Assembly (NCBI RefSeq): GCF_001684975.1
Contig: NZ_MAYH01000045.1
Span: 372,001-436,000 of the forward strand
DNA length: 64,000 nt
Origin: Chryseobacterium artocarpi
Lineage (GTDB): Bacteria > Bacteroidota > Bacteroidia > Flavobacteriales > Weeksellaceae
Reading direction: 5' to 3'
The stretch's first letter is position 1; the number at the start of each line of letters is the position of its first letter. This document shows positions 26,882-36,020 of the stretch, piece after piece. A program made the translations under genes and the position numbers. The notes under the pieces were generated by a model, which saw nothing but the letters and a program-made list of their open reading frames with translations, had not been told where the DNA came from and did no database searches.

Positions 26882-27588
26882 AGGAGTTTTACTTCTTTGT
26901 GATAAAAAGAATGCATTCCGTCTTCCAGTTCGATCCAAAGCTCACCTTTGTCATCTGCCTTTCGGATAATGCCATTTTGTCTTTCTTTGTCAATTTCAAA
27001 GACAGATATGGTGTCTTTTCTGAAAAGATTTTCATTAAATCTGTCTAAAATTTCCTGGTCATTCGGAATGTTTTTCAGTTTTTCAGAAAGAAATTTATGG
27101 TAGCTTAAAGCAAAGTCTTCAAGGTCAAATACCTTACCTGTTTGTGTCAGAAGTGAACCTGCGTTGGATATTTCTTCAAATTTATCCTGAAGAATATTGA
27201 TCCCGGTTCCGATGATGAAATAATTATTTTGACTAATTTTTTTCTTTTCAATTAGAATTCCTACGATTTTTTTACCTTTAAGGATGATGTCATTCGGCCA
27301 TTTAATCTTCACATCATTATCAGCCAAATTGGCAAGGAAATCCCTGACAATAATTGCGGTATAATAATTGAATATAAAGTCGGAGCACAGGATGTTTTGG
27401 GTATTCACTGCCAGCGTATATGCCAGGTTTTTTCCGGCAGTCTGAGTCCATACATTTCCATACTGACCACGACCTTTTGTTTGATTGAAAGTATGCAATC
27501 CAATAAAATCTGAATTTTCATAAAGTAAAAACTTTGATATTTCGTCATTAGTAGAAGAACATTCTTTCAGAGAGAATAGTTGACTCAT
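26875..27588 (-). CDS. birA: Biotin--[acetyl-CoA-carboxylase] ligase
   Basis: 237 aa, the short group II form without an N-terminal DNA-binding domain, so it is not expected to act as a repressor. Catalytic parts are SSTNDEISKF, the biotin and AMP loop KGRGQYGNVW (about 38-47), NLAYTLAV, KWPNDIILKGKKIVGILIE and IIGTGINI. It attaches biotin to the carrier domain of carboxylases. Convergent with the permease gene, which it overlaps by 7 bases; divergent from rsfS. Confidence 0.92.
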   Translation of the reverse strand: MSQLFSLKECSSTNDEISKFLLYENSDFIGLHTFNQTKGRGQYGNVWTQTAGKNLAYTLAVNTQNILCSDFIFNYYTAIIVRDFLANLADNDVKIKWPNDIILKGKKIVGILIEKKKISQNNYFIIGTGINILQDKFEEISNAGSLLTQTGKVFDLEDFALSYHKFLSEKLKNIPNDQEILDRFNENLFRKDTISVFEIDKERQNGIIRKADDKGELWIELEDGMHSFYHKEVKLLY

Positions 27589-27647
27589 TTAAGAAAACTT
27601 TAAGACATTAAGGGAGTAAAAGTAAGGTTAAAGTAAAGAAAAAACAA

Positions 27648-27655
27648 TAAATTTG
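27648..27655 (+). promoter_or_regulatory. -7 box (TAAATTTG) of rsfS
   Basis: TAAATTTG lies 20 bases before the rsfS ATG and fits the Bacteroidota -7 consensus. No clear -33 element. Confidence 0.5.
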
Positions 27656-27675
27656 CAGATTATAGTATTTTTTTA

Positions 27676-28041
27676 ATGAATAAAACAGCAGAAAAACAAG
27701 CACTAATAGATAAAATCGTTGAAGCACTTCAAGATGTAAAAGGTGAAGATATTATGATCTTTGATCTTTCTAATATTGAAAACTCAGTGGCGGAAACGTT
27801 CGTAATATGTAGCGGTAACTCGAATACACAGGTTGCGGCATTAGCGGGTAGTGTAGAGAAAAAAGTGAGAAACGATCTTAAAGACAGACCTTGGCACGTA
27901 GAAGGTACGGAAAATGCAATGTGGGTATTGGTAGATTACGTTTCGGTAGTGGTTCATATATTTCAAAAAGATGTACGTGAGTACTATGATATAGAAGAGC
28001 TTTGGGGTGACGCAGTCATTACCAAAATTGAAAATGAATAA
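27676..28041 (+). CDS. rsfS: Ribosome silencing factor
   Basis: 121 aa, normal family length. Conserved segments: ALIDKIVEALQDVKGEDIMIFDLSN, ETFVICSGNSNTQVAALAG, RPWHVEGTENAMWVLVDYVSVVVHIF and REYYDIEELWGDA. RsfS binds ribosomal protein L14 and blocks joining of the two ribosomal subunits in slow growth. Followed after 21 bases by ftsH, probably one operon. Confidence 0.94.
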   Translation: MNKTAEKQALIDKIVEALQDVKGEDIMIFDLSNIENSVAETFVICSGNSNTQVAALAGSVEKKVRNDLKDRPWHVEGTENAMWVLVDYVSVVVHIFQKDVREYYDIEELWGDAVITKIENE

Positions 28042-28062
28042 TAAAAATTTTAAAAAGTATAA

Positions 28063-30084
28063 ATGAATAACAAAGGATTCAACTGGTTCTTTCCTATTGT
28101 AATCGTAGCTCTTTTGCTATATTTTGGCTCCAATTTCTTAGGAGGAGATGTTGCAAAATCTATTGATGAAGATGGTTTCTTTAGAGAAATGCAGGCGGGG
28201 AAAGTCCAAAATATAATTATATACAAAGACATAGAGAAAGCTGATGTTTTCCTTACCAAAGAAGCGAAATCAGCAATGGTTTCTAAAACAGCTAAAGAAA
28301 ACAACCCTCTTTCCGCATTTGAAATGGCTCCTAAAGCAGATTATTCTGTAAAATTTGGAGACCTTCAGCTTTTCCTTCAAAAATTTGAACAAATCAAAGC
28401 TACGGATCCTGCTATTAAAACAGCTAAAGATTACGGAGCAGGTAAAAGTCCTTTCGCAGATATTTTAATATCCGCATTGATTTGGATTGCTATCTTAGGA
28501 TTATTCTACTTCCTTCTGTTCAGAAAGATGGGCGGCGGCGGAGGTCCTGGCGGACAGATCTTCTCTATCGGGAAATCTAAAGCTAAGCTTTTCGACGAAA
28601 AAGAAAGAATTCAGGTAACATTTAAAGATGTTGCAGGATTGGAAGGTGCCAAAGAAGAAGTTCAGGAGGTCGTAGACTTCTTAAAGAACTCTGAAAAATA
28701 TACAAGATTAGGAGGTAAAATTCCTAAAGGAGTATTATTGGTAGGTCCTCCGGGAACAGGTAAAACCTTATTGGCAAAAGCTGTTGCAGGAGAGGCTAAA
28801 GTTCCTTTCTTCTCACTTTCAGGATCAGATTTCGTGGAAATGTTTGTTGGGGTAGGAGCTTCAAGAGTAAGAGATCTTTTTGCTCAGGCTAAAGCTAAAT
28901 CTCCGGCGATTATCTTCATCGATGAAATTGATGCTATCGGACGTGCAAGAGGGAAAAATAATTTCTCAGGCGGAAACGACGAAAGAGAAAATACATTGAA
29001 CCAGCTTCTTACTGAAATGGATGGTTTCGGTACCGATACAAACGTTATTGTAATGGCTGCAACCAACAGAGCAGATATCCTTGATAAAGCTTTGATGAGA
29101 GCAGGACGTTTTGACCGTTCTATCTATGTAGACCTTCCGGAGCTTCATGAAAGAAGACAGATCTTTGATGTTCATTTGAAAAAAATCAAGCTTGATGATA
29201 ATGTAGACAGAGAATTCCTTGCTAAGCAAACTCCGGGTTTCAGTGGAGCGGATATTGCAAACGTTTGTAACGAAGCAGCGCTTATTGCAGCAAGAAATAA
29301 TCATACTTCAGTAACAAAACAGGATTTCCTGGATGCTGTAGACAGAATTATCGGTGGTCTTGAAAAGAAAAATAAAGCAATCAAACCTTCTGAAAAGAGA
29401 AGAGTAGCTTATCACGAAGCAGGACACGCAACTATTTCATGGTTAGTAGAGCATGCTTCACCACTTTTAAAAGTGACCATCGTTCCAAGAGGGCGTTCAT
29501 TAGGAGCAGCGTGGTATCTTCCGGAAGAAAGACAGCTTACAACTACTGAGCAGATGCTGGATGAAATGTGTGCAACATTAGGAGGTAGAGCTGCTGAGCA
29601 GGTGATCTTCAATAATATTTCAACAGGAGCACTTTCTGACCTGGAAACTGTTACGAAGAGAGCACAGGCAATGGTAACGATCTACGGATTAAGCCCAAAT
29701 ATCGGTAACATTTCTTACTATGACAGTTCAGGGCAGTCTGAATATTCATTCGGAAAACCTTATTCTGAAGAAACAGCCACTAAGATTGATGCAGAGATCA
29801 AATCAATTATTGAAAATCAATATGAGAGAGCGATCAGAATTCTTGCGGATAACAAAGATAAGTTGGATGCTCTTGCGAATAAGCTTCTAGAAAAAGAAGT
29901 GATCTTCCGTGAAGACTTAGAAGAAATCTTCGGTAAAAGAGCTTGGGATCCTGAATTGACAGAGAAACCGGTTACCAATACAATTCCTGAAAAAGAACAA
30001 CTGGAAGTATTGGAAACACCTCAGATTAAAGAAAAAGAGGAAGAAAGCGAAATACAGGCACCAGAAAGCCCAACACAGCTTTAA
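28063..30084 (+). CDS. ftsH: ATP-dependent zinc metalloprotease FtsH
   Basis: 673 aa. Membrane segments at about 5-25 and 140-160 enclose a small periplasmic domain. AAA+ domain: Walker A GPPGTGKT (about 228-235), Walker B IIFIDEIDAIG, second region AATNRADILDKALMRAGRFDR. Peptidase domain: zinc motif HEAGH (about 451-455) and the later SDLETVTKRAQAMV with the third ligand. The last 50 residues are an acidic, Glu/Pro-rich tail typical of the Bacteroidota form. Degrades membrane and regulatory proteins. Ends at a strong terminator. Confidence 0.96.
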   Translation: MNNKGFNWFFPIVIVALLLYFGSNFLGGDVAKSIDEDGFFREMQAGKVQNIIIYKDIEKADVFLTKEAKSAMVSKTAKENNPLSAFEMAPKADYSVKFGDLQLFLQKFEQIKATDPAIKTAKDYGAGKSPFADILISALIWIAILGLFYFLLFRKMGGGGGPGGQIFSIGKSKAKLFDEKERIQVTFKDVAGLEGAKEEVQEVVDFLKNSEKYTRLGGKIPKGVLLVGPPGTGKTLLAKAVAGEAKVPFFSLSGSDFVEMFVGVGASRVRDLFAQAKAKSPAIIFIDEIDAIGRARGKNNFSGGNDERENTLNQLLTEMDGFGTDTNVIVMAATNRADILDKALMRAGRFDRSIYVDLPELHERRQIFDVHLKKIKLDDNVDREFLAKQTPGFSGADIANVCNEAALIAARNNHTSVTKQDFLDAVDRIIGGLEKKNKAIKPSEKRRVAYHEAGHATISWLVEHASPLLKVTIVPRGRSLGAAWYLPEERQLTTTEQMLDEMCATLGGRAAEQVIFNNISTGALSDLETVTKRAQAMVTIYGLSPNIGNISYYDSSGQSEYSFGKPYSEETATKIDAEIKSIIENQYERAIRILADNKDKLDALANKLLEKEVIFREDLEEIFGKRAWDPELTEKPVTNTIPEKEQLEVLETPQIKEKEEESEIQAPESPTQL

Positions 30085-30108
30085 AATCCTTAAAAAATTG
30101 GATATATA

Positions 30109-30142
30109 AAACCTGACAACTTTAAAATTGTCAGGTTTTTTC
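30109..30142 (+). terminator. Terminator after ftsH
   Basis: AAACCTGACAA (30109-30119) and TTGTCAGGTTT (30128-30138), then a T run. Confidence 0.9.
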
Positions 30143-30158
30143 ATATTTAAGGAGATAT

Positions 30159-30192
30159 TTTGAAATCTATTGTAATTTATTTTCTATTTTTG
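30159..30192 (+). promoter_or_regulatory. Promoter of the LUD-cdsA-psd operon
   Basis: TTTG at 30159-30162 and TATTTTTG at 30185-30192 (22-base spacer) fit the Bacteroidota -33/-7 pattern, 27 bases before the TTG start. Confidence 0.55.
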
Positions 30193-30219
30193 TATAAAGT
30201 TGACTAAAAATAGATTAAG

Positions 30220-30801
30220 TTGAATTTATTCAAGAGGATTGTAAGCAAACTTACCAACCAGCCTGAGGAAGAAGACAAACAGAGCCTGGAAAAGCTAGGG
30301 GACTCGCTGAAAAATGCGGATCTTGACTATAAGTTTGCGCAATTATTTACGCATTCGGGAGGATTTTTTAATTATTGTGCAGATGAAGCGGAAGCTCTAC
30401 AAACTTTAAATCAAATTATCAAAATAGAAGGTATAAACAACCTGTTCTGTTGGGATAAGGAACTTCAGAACTTCTTAAATGTAGTGAAGTCTCCTTACAC
30501 TTTAGAACTGCAGCCATCCAACGATGCTGCATTTATCACTTGTGAATACCTGATAGCATATGACGGAAGAATTATGCTTTCTCACAATAATATCCTTCAT
30601 TATCATTCCTCAAGGCTACCTGAGAAAATTATTATCATAGCCAATGTTTCACAGATTGTAAACAACCTGAATGATGCCATGGGGAAAATAAAAAGGAACG
30701 GAAATATCAAGAACCTTACTTCCATCAGCGGAAGCCAGTCTAAAATGGATAGTTCTTCGAATTCCAATACAAAATTGTTTTTATTGCTGCTTGAAGATTA
30801 A
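30220..30801 (+). CDS. LUD domain protein (LutC/YkgG-like)
   Basis: 193 aa with a TTG start; the sequence from LFKRIVSKL on looks native and no ATG fits. The LUD fold is seen in FITCEYLIAYDGRIMLSHN and PEKIIIIANVSQIVNNLNDAM. LutC takes part in lactate oxidation, but the LutA and LutB partners are not here, and this stand-alone form between ftsH and cdsA is common in Flavobacteriia without known function. The cdsA start is 25 bases downstream. Confidence 0.8.
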   Translation: MNLFKRIVSKLTNQPEEEDKQSLEKLGDSLKNADLDYKFAQLFTHSGGFFNYCADEAEALQTLNQIIKIEGINNLFCWDKELQNFLNVVKSPYTLELQPSNDAAFITCEYLIAYDGRIMLSHNNILHYHSSRLPEKIIIIANVSQIVNNLNDAMGKIKRNGNIKNLTSISGSQSKMDSSSNSNTKLFLLLLED

Positions 30802-30825
30802 GCACCCACATCTAAATTTTAAATT

Positions 30826-31698
30826 TTGGACAAAAACCTCATTCAAAGAACCATTTCAGGTCTAGTTTATGTAGCCATTATCATTCTTTGTACGACTCCA
30901 CTGGGAGTGCAACTTATCAATAGTGTTTTTCCTGATCTTATTCAGCAACAGTATCTTTATCATGGTTTGATAAGTTTCTTGCTGGTTGTAGGAACATGGG
31001 AATGCATTAAAATAATGAAATTCGGAAAAGGATATGAAAAATGGGTTGTTTACCCGTTGGTAATTTTCATCTTCTATATCTTTTCCAAAAGATATTTTCA
31101 CCACGATTTTTTCTTTGACTTCAGATTAAGTGAGATATTAGCACTGGCATTGATTGCGATTGCTGTAGTGACTTTATTTAATTTTCCGAACGAATTGTAT
31201 TATGACAGCGGGAAACTGATTTTTACGGTCATTTATGTAGCTCTTCCGTTTAGTTTTGCTTTGGGGTTACCAAAGTTCTCAAGTTATGATCATACTTTTT
31301 CACTGGAAGTCCTTTTTCTGTTTATTCTGATATGGAGTAGTGATACTTTTGCTTATCTGGTAGGAAAGTTCTTCGGAAAACATAAAATGGCTCCTAAAAT
31401 CTCACCTAAAAAAACATGGGAAGGATATGCAGGAGGTGTTGTTTTAACATTGGTTTTATCTTACTTCATAGAACATTATCAGCCTGAGCTTCGTGCGAAC
31501 TGGATGGTAGTCGGATTTTTGGTGGCTGCTTTTGCTCCACTGGGGGATTTGGTAGAGAGTCAATTGAAAAGAAATTTCGGTGTAAAAGACAGTGGAAACA
31601 TCATTCCGGGACACGGAGGAGTATTAGATAGGCTGGATAGTTTTATTATCTGCGTTCCTGTCGTATATTTGTACTTTATTTTAGAAAAATTTATTTAG
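30826..31698 (+). CDS. cdsA: Phosphatidate cytidylyltransferase
   Basis: 290 aa integral membrane protein with about eight hydrophobic segments. TTG start: the conserved DKNLIQRTISGLVYV lead begins right after it and the first in-frame ATG is far inside. The signature near the C-terminus (LKRNFGVKDSGNIIPGHGG then LDRLDS) is that of CDP-diacylglycerol synthases, and SPKKTWEGYAGG is also family-typical. It makes CDP-diacylglycerol for phospholipids. The decarboxylase gene follows after 4 bases, so both act in phosphatidylethanolamine formation; the serine transferase is not in the window. Confidence 0.93.
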   Translation: MDKNLIQRTISGLVYVAIIILCTTPLGVQLINSVFPDLIQQQYLYHGLISFLLVVGTWECIKIMKFGKGYEKWVVYPLVIFIFYIFSKRYFHHDFFFDFRLSEILALALIAIAVVTLFNFPNELYYDSGKLIFTVIYVALPFSFALGLPKFSSYDHTFSLEVLFLFILIWSSDTFAYLVGKFFGKHKMAPKISPKKTWEGYAGGVVLTLVLSYFIEHYQPELRANWMVVGFLVAAFAPLGDLVESQLKRNFGVKDSGNIIPGHGGVLDRLDSFIICVPVVYLYFILEKFI

Positions 31699-31702
31699 TC
31701 TC

Positions 31703-32356
31703 ATGAAATTGCATAGAGAATCAAAAGGAACGATTACGGTAGCAACAATACTTTTTCTAGTATTGGGAGCTTTAGCCATTTATTTCCTTAAAATATGGTC
31801 ATTATTGATCATCATGCCTTTGTTGGTAATTTACTGTCTGGTATTCTGGTTTTTCAGAGTTCCGAACCGTACTATTCTTGACCACAAAGAGAATGTAATA
31901 GCTCCGGTTGACGGAAAAGTAGTAATGATCAAGGAAGTGGAAGAAAATGAATTCCTAAAAGGAAAGGCAATTCAGGTTTCTATCTTCATGTCTCCGCTGA
32001 ATGTACACATTTGTAGATATCCGGTTACTGGAAAAGTAATCTACAAAAAGTACCACCCAGGGAAATATCTGGTAGCCTGGCATGAAAAATCTTCTACAGA
32101 GAATGAAAGAACAACAGTAGCTGTAGAAACTGAAACAAACCATAAAGTGGTATTCAGACAGATTGCAGGATATGTAGCGAGAAGGATCGTGTTCTATTGT
32201 AATGAAGGAGATAAGGCTAGTGCCGGACATGAATTCGGGTTTATTAAATTCGGGTCAAGAATGGATGTATTCCTGCCTCTAGACACAGAAATCATCTGTA
32301 AGATTGGTGACATTACCAAAGGTGGTTTGGATGTGATCGCTAAATTGAAAGATTAA
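31703..32356 (+). CDS. Phosphatidylserine decarboxylase, short (archaeal-type) form
   Basis: 217 aa. Two adjacent membrane segments (about 12-45), then the catalytic domain: VIAPVDGKVVMIKE, VSIFMSPLNVHICRYPVTG, and the self-cleavage site GS in FIKFGSRMDVFLPLD near residue 183, where the Ser becomes the pyruvoyl group. The short form without the long N-terminal extension matches the family found next to cdsA in Bacteroidota. Makes phosphatidylethanolamine. Ends at a strong terminator. Confidence 0.92.
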   Translation: MKLHRESKGTITVATILFLVLGALAIYFLKIWSLLIIMPLLVIYCLVFWFFRVPNRTILDHKENVIAPVDGKVVMIKEVEENEFLKGKAIQVSIFMSPLNVHICRYPVTGKVIYKKYHPGKYLVAWHEKSSTENERTTVAVETETNHKVVFRQIAGYVARRIVFYCNEGDKASAGHEFGFIKFGSRMDVFLPLDTEIICKIGDITKGGLDVIAKLKD

Positions 32357-32375
32357 GATTTATAATCATCATACT

Positions 32376-32406
32376 AAAGACTGTTCTGAAAAGAGCAGTC
32401 TTTTTT
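32376..32406 (+). terminator. Terminator after the decarboxylase gene
   Basis: AAAGACTG (32376-32383) and CAGTCTTT (32396-32403) with extra inner pairs, followed by six T. Confidence 0.9.
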
Positions 32407-32415
32407 GTATGTAAA

Positions 32416-32453
32416 CACTAATTACACTAATGGGTTGCACGAATGTCACTAAT
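32416..32453. repeat. Three short CACTAAT direct repeats
   Basis: CACTAAT at 32416-32422, 32425-32431 and 32447-32453, around TGGGTTGCACGAATG. Resembles short intergenic repeats seen in Chryseobacterium-like genomes; shares GCACGAAT with the palindrome near 35000 (as its complement). Confidence 0.4.
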
Positions 32454-32483
32454 AAAAAAAACGGAGATTATCTCCGTTTTTTA
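32454..32483 (-). terminator. Terminator after the DUF1801 gene, probably bidirectional
   Basis: ACGGAGA (32461-32467) and TCTCCGT (32471-32477) flanked by A runs on the left and T runs on the right, so it works for either direction; it lies 13 bases after the minus-strand stop. Confidence 0.85.
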
Positions 32484-32495
32484 TAGATTAGAAAC

Positions 32496-32846
32496 TTAAG
32501 CTTTAATATACTGCTTTATTTCATCTAATAAGCTTAATATAAAGTCTACAGGTAAATCCTCTTCGGCATCTATTAAAAGAATCTTAAACTTCTTTCTGCC
32601 ATCCTGGGTAAGCTCCGGGTAATCCAGTTTATCACCATGATAGAAACTCAGGTAGTGTTTTTTATATTTTTTGCTGTAATAAAAATAACACAGCATTTTC
32701 TTTTTGTATTTGATAAAGGGAAGTCCAAAGCTGAAAGTTTCTGTAATATTTTCAGGATCTGAAGCCAGAATCGTTTCCCGTAAAAAAAGAAGAGTACTTC
32801 TTTCAGGCTCTTCGATTCTGTAGAAATACTCTTGTATTGGGTTCAT
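32496..32846 (-). CDS. DUF1801 (YdhG-like) protein
   Basis: 116 aa cytoplasmic protein. MNPIQEYFYRIEEPERSTLLFLRETIL and ETFSFGLPFIKYKKKMLCYFYY, then KHYLSFYHGDKL, match the DUF1801 family. Role unknown. Just 21 bases downstream of the ABC exporter gene's end when read on the minus strand in the opposite order; no clear link. Confidence 0.82.
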   Translation of the reverse strand: MNPIQEYFYRIEEPERSTLLFLRETILASDPENITETFSFGLPFIKYKKKMLCYFYYSKKYKKHYLSFYHGDKLDYPELTQDGRKKFKILLIDAEEDLPVDFILSLLDEIKQYIKA

Positions 32847-32867
32847 TTTTATATGATTTTAAAAAAA

Positions 32868-34706
32868 TTAGTCAAAGTTTTGTAGCTCAACAAGCTTGTT
32901 GTACATTCCCTTTCTGGCAATAAGATCATGGTGTGTTCCTTGTTCTACAATGGTTCCTTTTTCCATTACTACGATCCAGTCTGCCTTTTGGATGGTTGAA
33001 AGTCTGTGGGCAATAACAAGAGAGGTTCTGTTCTCCATCATTTTTTCAAGGGCATCCTGAACGAATCTTTCGGATTCTGTATCCAAGGCTGAAGTAGCTT
33101 CGTCAAGGATCATGATCGGTGGGTTTTTCAATACAGCTCTTGCGATAGAAACTCTTTGCTTCTGACCTCCGGAAAGTTTATTTCCATCATCTCCGATATT
33201 GGTATCATAACCTTCAGAAAGACCGGTGATAAAAGTGTCTGCATTTGCAATTTTGGCAGCAGCAATTACTTCTTCTCTGGTTGCATCAGGTTTACCCATC
33301 AGGATGTTATTGTAAACAGAATCATTGAATAATACGGATTCCTGTGTTACCATTCCAAGAAGCTGGCGGTATTCCTGTAATTTTAAATGTTTAATATCTG
33401 TTCCGTCAATTAAGATTTCTCCTTCTGAAACATCATAAAATCTGGCTAAGAGATTGGCAATTGTTGTTTTACCACTTCCACTTTGTCCTACTAAAGCAAC
33501 AGTTTTTCCTTTTGGAATCGTAAGATTGAAGTTTTTAAGGATCAGATTGGCTTTATCATAGTAGAATCCAATGTTCTTAAATTCAATATTATTCTGAAGG
33601 GTAGAAATAGAAACAGGTTCTGCAATTTCTTCAATTTTAACATCTGCATCAAGGATTTCCAATACTCTTTTCAGAGAGGCTTCTCCTTTTTGTACGTTAG
33701 AAATAGATGAAGATAAAGTTTTTGCCGGTGGTAAGATCTGGAAGAACATTCCTAAAAATACTAAGAAACCTGCTGGTGATAGACTTTGATCAACAATAAT
33801 CTGTTTTCCTCCATACCATGCAATGATCAAAAAGGTAATAGAACCTAGAAACTCACTCATTGGCGATGCCAATTCCTTCTTTCTTCCCAAGCTCATTGAA
33901 CTTGAAATCCATCGGTTCATAGATTGCATAAAGCGGCTATCCATGATCTTTTCAGCATTAAATATCTTAATCACCTTTGAAGATTTCAACGTTTCATCTA
34001 CAATAGAGAAAATAGTTCCCAATTCATGTTGTGCTTCATGAGAATCCTTTTTAAGGCTTTTTCCAATTAAGGCGATCATCGTTCCCATTACAGGAAGTAC
34101 CAATAAAGAGAAAAGTGTCATTTCCGGACTTACAATAAATAAAGAGATCAAAGTACTGATCAACATAAAAGGAGCGTTGATTAACTCAACTAAACTCCCC
34201 AAAATACTTCCTTCAACTTCTCCCACATCATTAGACATACGGGACATCATATCTCCCTTTCTGCTTTCGGTAAAAAAGGAAACAGGTAATGACAGAATTT
34301 TTCTGTACATCGCTCCACGCAGATCTTTGGTAACACCTACACGGTAATTGATCAAAAGCAATGCTCCTAAATATCTGAAAACATTTCTTAAAAGGAACAT
34401 AAAAGCTGTAATAATACACAACCAGGCAAGAACCTTCAGAGAACCGTACTCGGAAACTAAAGATTGTATATAATAAGTGGAATATTGCTTAGCATAAGAG
34501 AAGAAGTCTATGATTTCACCGGAATAAACTGGCGCAGCATCTTGTTTTTCTGATTGTATAGTGCCGAAAAGCATCCCTAAAACCGGTAAAATAGTTCCCA
34601 GAGAAGCAATCTGAAACACGGAATACAGAATATTGAAAAATAAACTTCCGTAAATATATTTTTGGTGGGGTCTCGCGAACCTCAGAATTTTTTTATACTC
34701 GTTCAT
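32868..34706 (-). CDS. MsbA-like ABC exporter (fused permease and ATPase)
   Basis: 612 aa half-transporter. N-terminal membrane domain to about 340 with six predicted segments (first near 20-45). ATPase domain: Walker A LVGQSGSGKTTIA (about 403), Q-loop VTQESVLFN, signature KLSGGQKQRVSIARA (about 507), Walker B IMILDEATSALD and H-loop VIAHRLSTIQ. All catalytic motifs intact. Closest in type to MsbA, the lipid A flippase, or a multidrug exporter; the substrate cannot be fixed. DUF1801 gene lies 21 bases downstream. Confidence 0.92.
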   Translation of the reverse strand: MNEYKKILRFARPHQKYIYGSLFFNILYSVFQIASLGTILPVLGMLFGTIQSEKQDAAPVYSGEIIDFFSYAKQYSTYYIQSLVSEYGSLKVLAWLCIITAFMFLLRNVFRYLGALLLINYRVGVTKDLRGAMYRKILSLPVSFFTESRKGDMMSRMSNDVGEVEGSILGSLVELINAPFMLISTLISLFIVSPEMTLFSLLVLPVMGTMIALIGKSLKKDSHEAQHELGTIFSIVDETLKSSKVIKIFNAEKIMDSRFMQSMNRWISSSMSLGRKKELASPMSEFLGSITFLIIAWYGGKQIIVDQSLSPAGFLVFLGMFFQILPPAKTLSSSISNVQKGEASLKRVLEILDADVKIEEIAEPVSISTLQNNIEFKNIGFYYDKANLILKNFNLTIPKGKTVALVGQSGSGKTTIANLLARFYDVSEGEILIDGTDIKHLKLQEYRQLLGMVTQESVLFNDSVYNNILMGKPDATREEVIAAAKIANADTFITGLSEGYDTNIGDDGNKLSGGQKQRVSIARAVLKNPPIMILDEATSALDTESERFVQDALEKMMENRTSLVIAHRLSTIQKADWIVVMEKGTIVEQGTHHDLIARKGMYNKLVELQNFD

Positions 34707-34726
34707 TCAATGAAAAAATTGGATAG

Positions 34727-34734
34727 CAAAATTA
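34727..34734 (-). promoter_or_regulatory. -7 box (TAATTTTG) of the ABC exporter gene
   Basis: TAATTTTG on the minus strand 20 bases before the ATG; a second copy at 34737-34744. No clear -33 element. Confidence 0.5.
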
Positions 34735-34983
34735 CGCAAAATTAAAAGATAAGACGTTCTTAATCTTGTTTTACTTTAATGGATATGTTTCAAAATATTT
34801 GTATTTGTTACAAATGACTGAATTTTAAATGTATAATATCGAAATCCGCATTCTGCATTGATAGGTAAGATGCCTAATTATGGGAAATAGTTTTGCGTAA
34901 AAGTATGAAGTAGGAAAGTGGAAGAACACTCAAGGGAAAAGTGTTGAAACCCTTCTGTTTTTAGATGGTATAGCATTTTTTTA

Positions 34984-35024
34984 GCCACGAATGCACAAAT
35001 AAAAATAATTCGTGCATTCGTGGC
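34984..35024. repeat. REP-like palindrome GCCACGAATGCAC
   Basis: Perfect 13-bp inverted repeat (34984-34996 and 35012-35024) with a 15-base AT-rich loop. Not followed by a T run on either strand, so it is not a standard terminator. This kind of sequence is scattered in Chryseobacterium intergenic regions in my recollection. Confidence 0.65.
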
Positions 35025-35050
35025 AATTAAAATATAGTATTGAGAAAATT

Positions 35051-35971
35051 TTAAAATTTCACCTGATCGTTATATTTTGGAGCGAAATTTTTAGGATTCA
35101 GTTTTTCCAGCGATTTACCTAAATTATTGATGATCTGCGTCATATTATCAAGGTTTACAACACTCATATCATCCTTTTCATGGTGATAATGAGTTGCTTT
35201 TGACATATCAACTGTTGAAAAGGAATGGGCAATAATTTTCTTTTTTACAAAGCTTACATTATCTGAACGGTAAAAAAGCTGTTGTCTGGCATATGGATCA
35301 GCATTTATTTTCAATCCATTTACAGCATATTTGTTAAATAGTTCATCAAGATCTGAAAACCCGTCTCCTGTCATGTACAATGCGTTTTTTCCCCATTGAG
35401 ATTCCGTAGCGACCATTTCAAAATTGAAAAGAGCAGTCATATTATTGTAAATAGGATCAAGATTCTGATCTACAGAAATTGCTTTTGATCCCAGCATTCC
35501 TTTTTCTTCTCCATTAAAAGCCATGAAAACCATTGAAAACTCAGGTTTTTTATTTTTGAAATAATCGGCAATACCTACTAAAGTAGTAATTCCGCTGGCA
35601 TCGTCATCTGCTCCATTATAAATATTGTCACCTTCGTTATTACTGGTCCCGATATGATCAAAATGACCTGAGAATCCTAGAAACTTATTTGCTTTACCCT
35701 TTTTTACACCACATACATTGTAGGCAGTTTTTCCTTTGTAATCAAAAGGAATCAGATAAGAATTTCCTGTGCAATATTCAAGGTTGTTTTCTTTGAAAAG
35801 ATTTGCAATGTAGTGGGCTGCGTTATCGTTTTCAGAAGTTCCGATTTCACGCCCTTTCATTTCGTCAGAGGCAAGTGTTGAAATTACTGTTTTTATTCTT
35901 TCCTGTGATACTTCCTGTGCGAAAGTAAAGGCTGAAAACAGAGATAAAGTGAGATAGGTTATTTTTTTCAT
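35051..35971 (-). CDS. Secreted M28-family metallopeptidase
   Basis: 306 aa. Signal peptide 1-18 (TFAQ). The zinc aminopeptidase fold has its metal and catalytic residues in SGHFDHIG (H103, D105), NGADDDASG (D122/D123), FNGEEKGMLGS (E155, E156) and the late HYHHEKDD His. Probably an aminopeptidase or similar peptidase in the periplasm or outside; no sorting domain. Stands alone. Confidence 0.9.
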   Translation of the reverse strand: MKKITYLTLSLFSAFTFAQEVSQERIKTVISTLASDEMKGREIGTSENDNAAHYIANLFKENNLEYCTGNSYLIPFDYKGKTAYNVCGVKKGKANKFLGFSGHFDHIGTSNNEGDNIYNGADDDASGITTLVGIADYFKNKKPEFSMVFMAFNGEEKGMLGSKAISVDQNLDPIYNNMTALFNFEMVATESQWGKNALYMTGDGFSDLDELFNKYAVNGLKINADPYARQQLFYRSDNVSFVKKKIIAHSFSTVDMSKATHYHHEKDDMSVVNLDNMTQIINNLGKSLEKLNPKNFAPKYNDQVKF

Positions 35972-36020
35972 ATGGTGATGATTGATATTATTTTTAATGA
36001 TTATAAATATCTTGCCGTGT

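Larger units (their letters stand above)
34707..35050. other. 344-base gene-free stretch
   Basis: Holds two -7-like boxes for the exporter gene and a 13-bp palindrome at 34984-35024. No reading frame or RNA gene seen. Confidence 0.7.

Noticed and set aside
28966..29304. Minus-strand frame of 112 codons inside ftsH
   Set aside because: Fully antisense to a conserved AAA+ domain; no promoter or family match.
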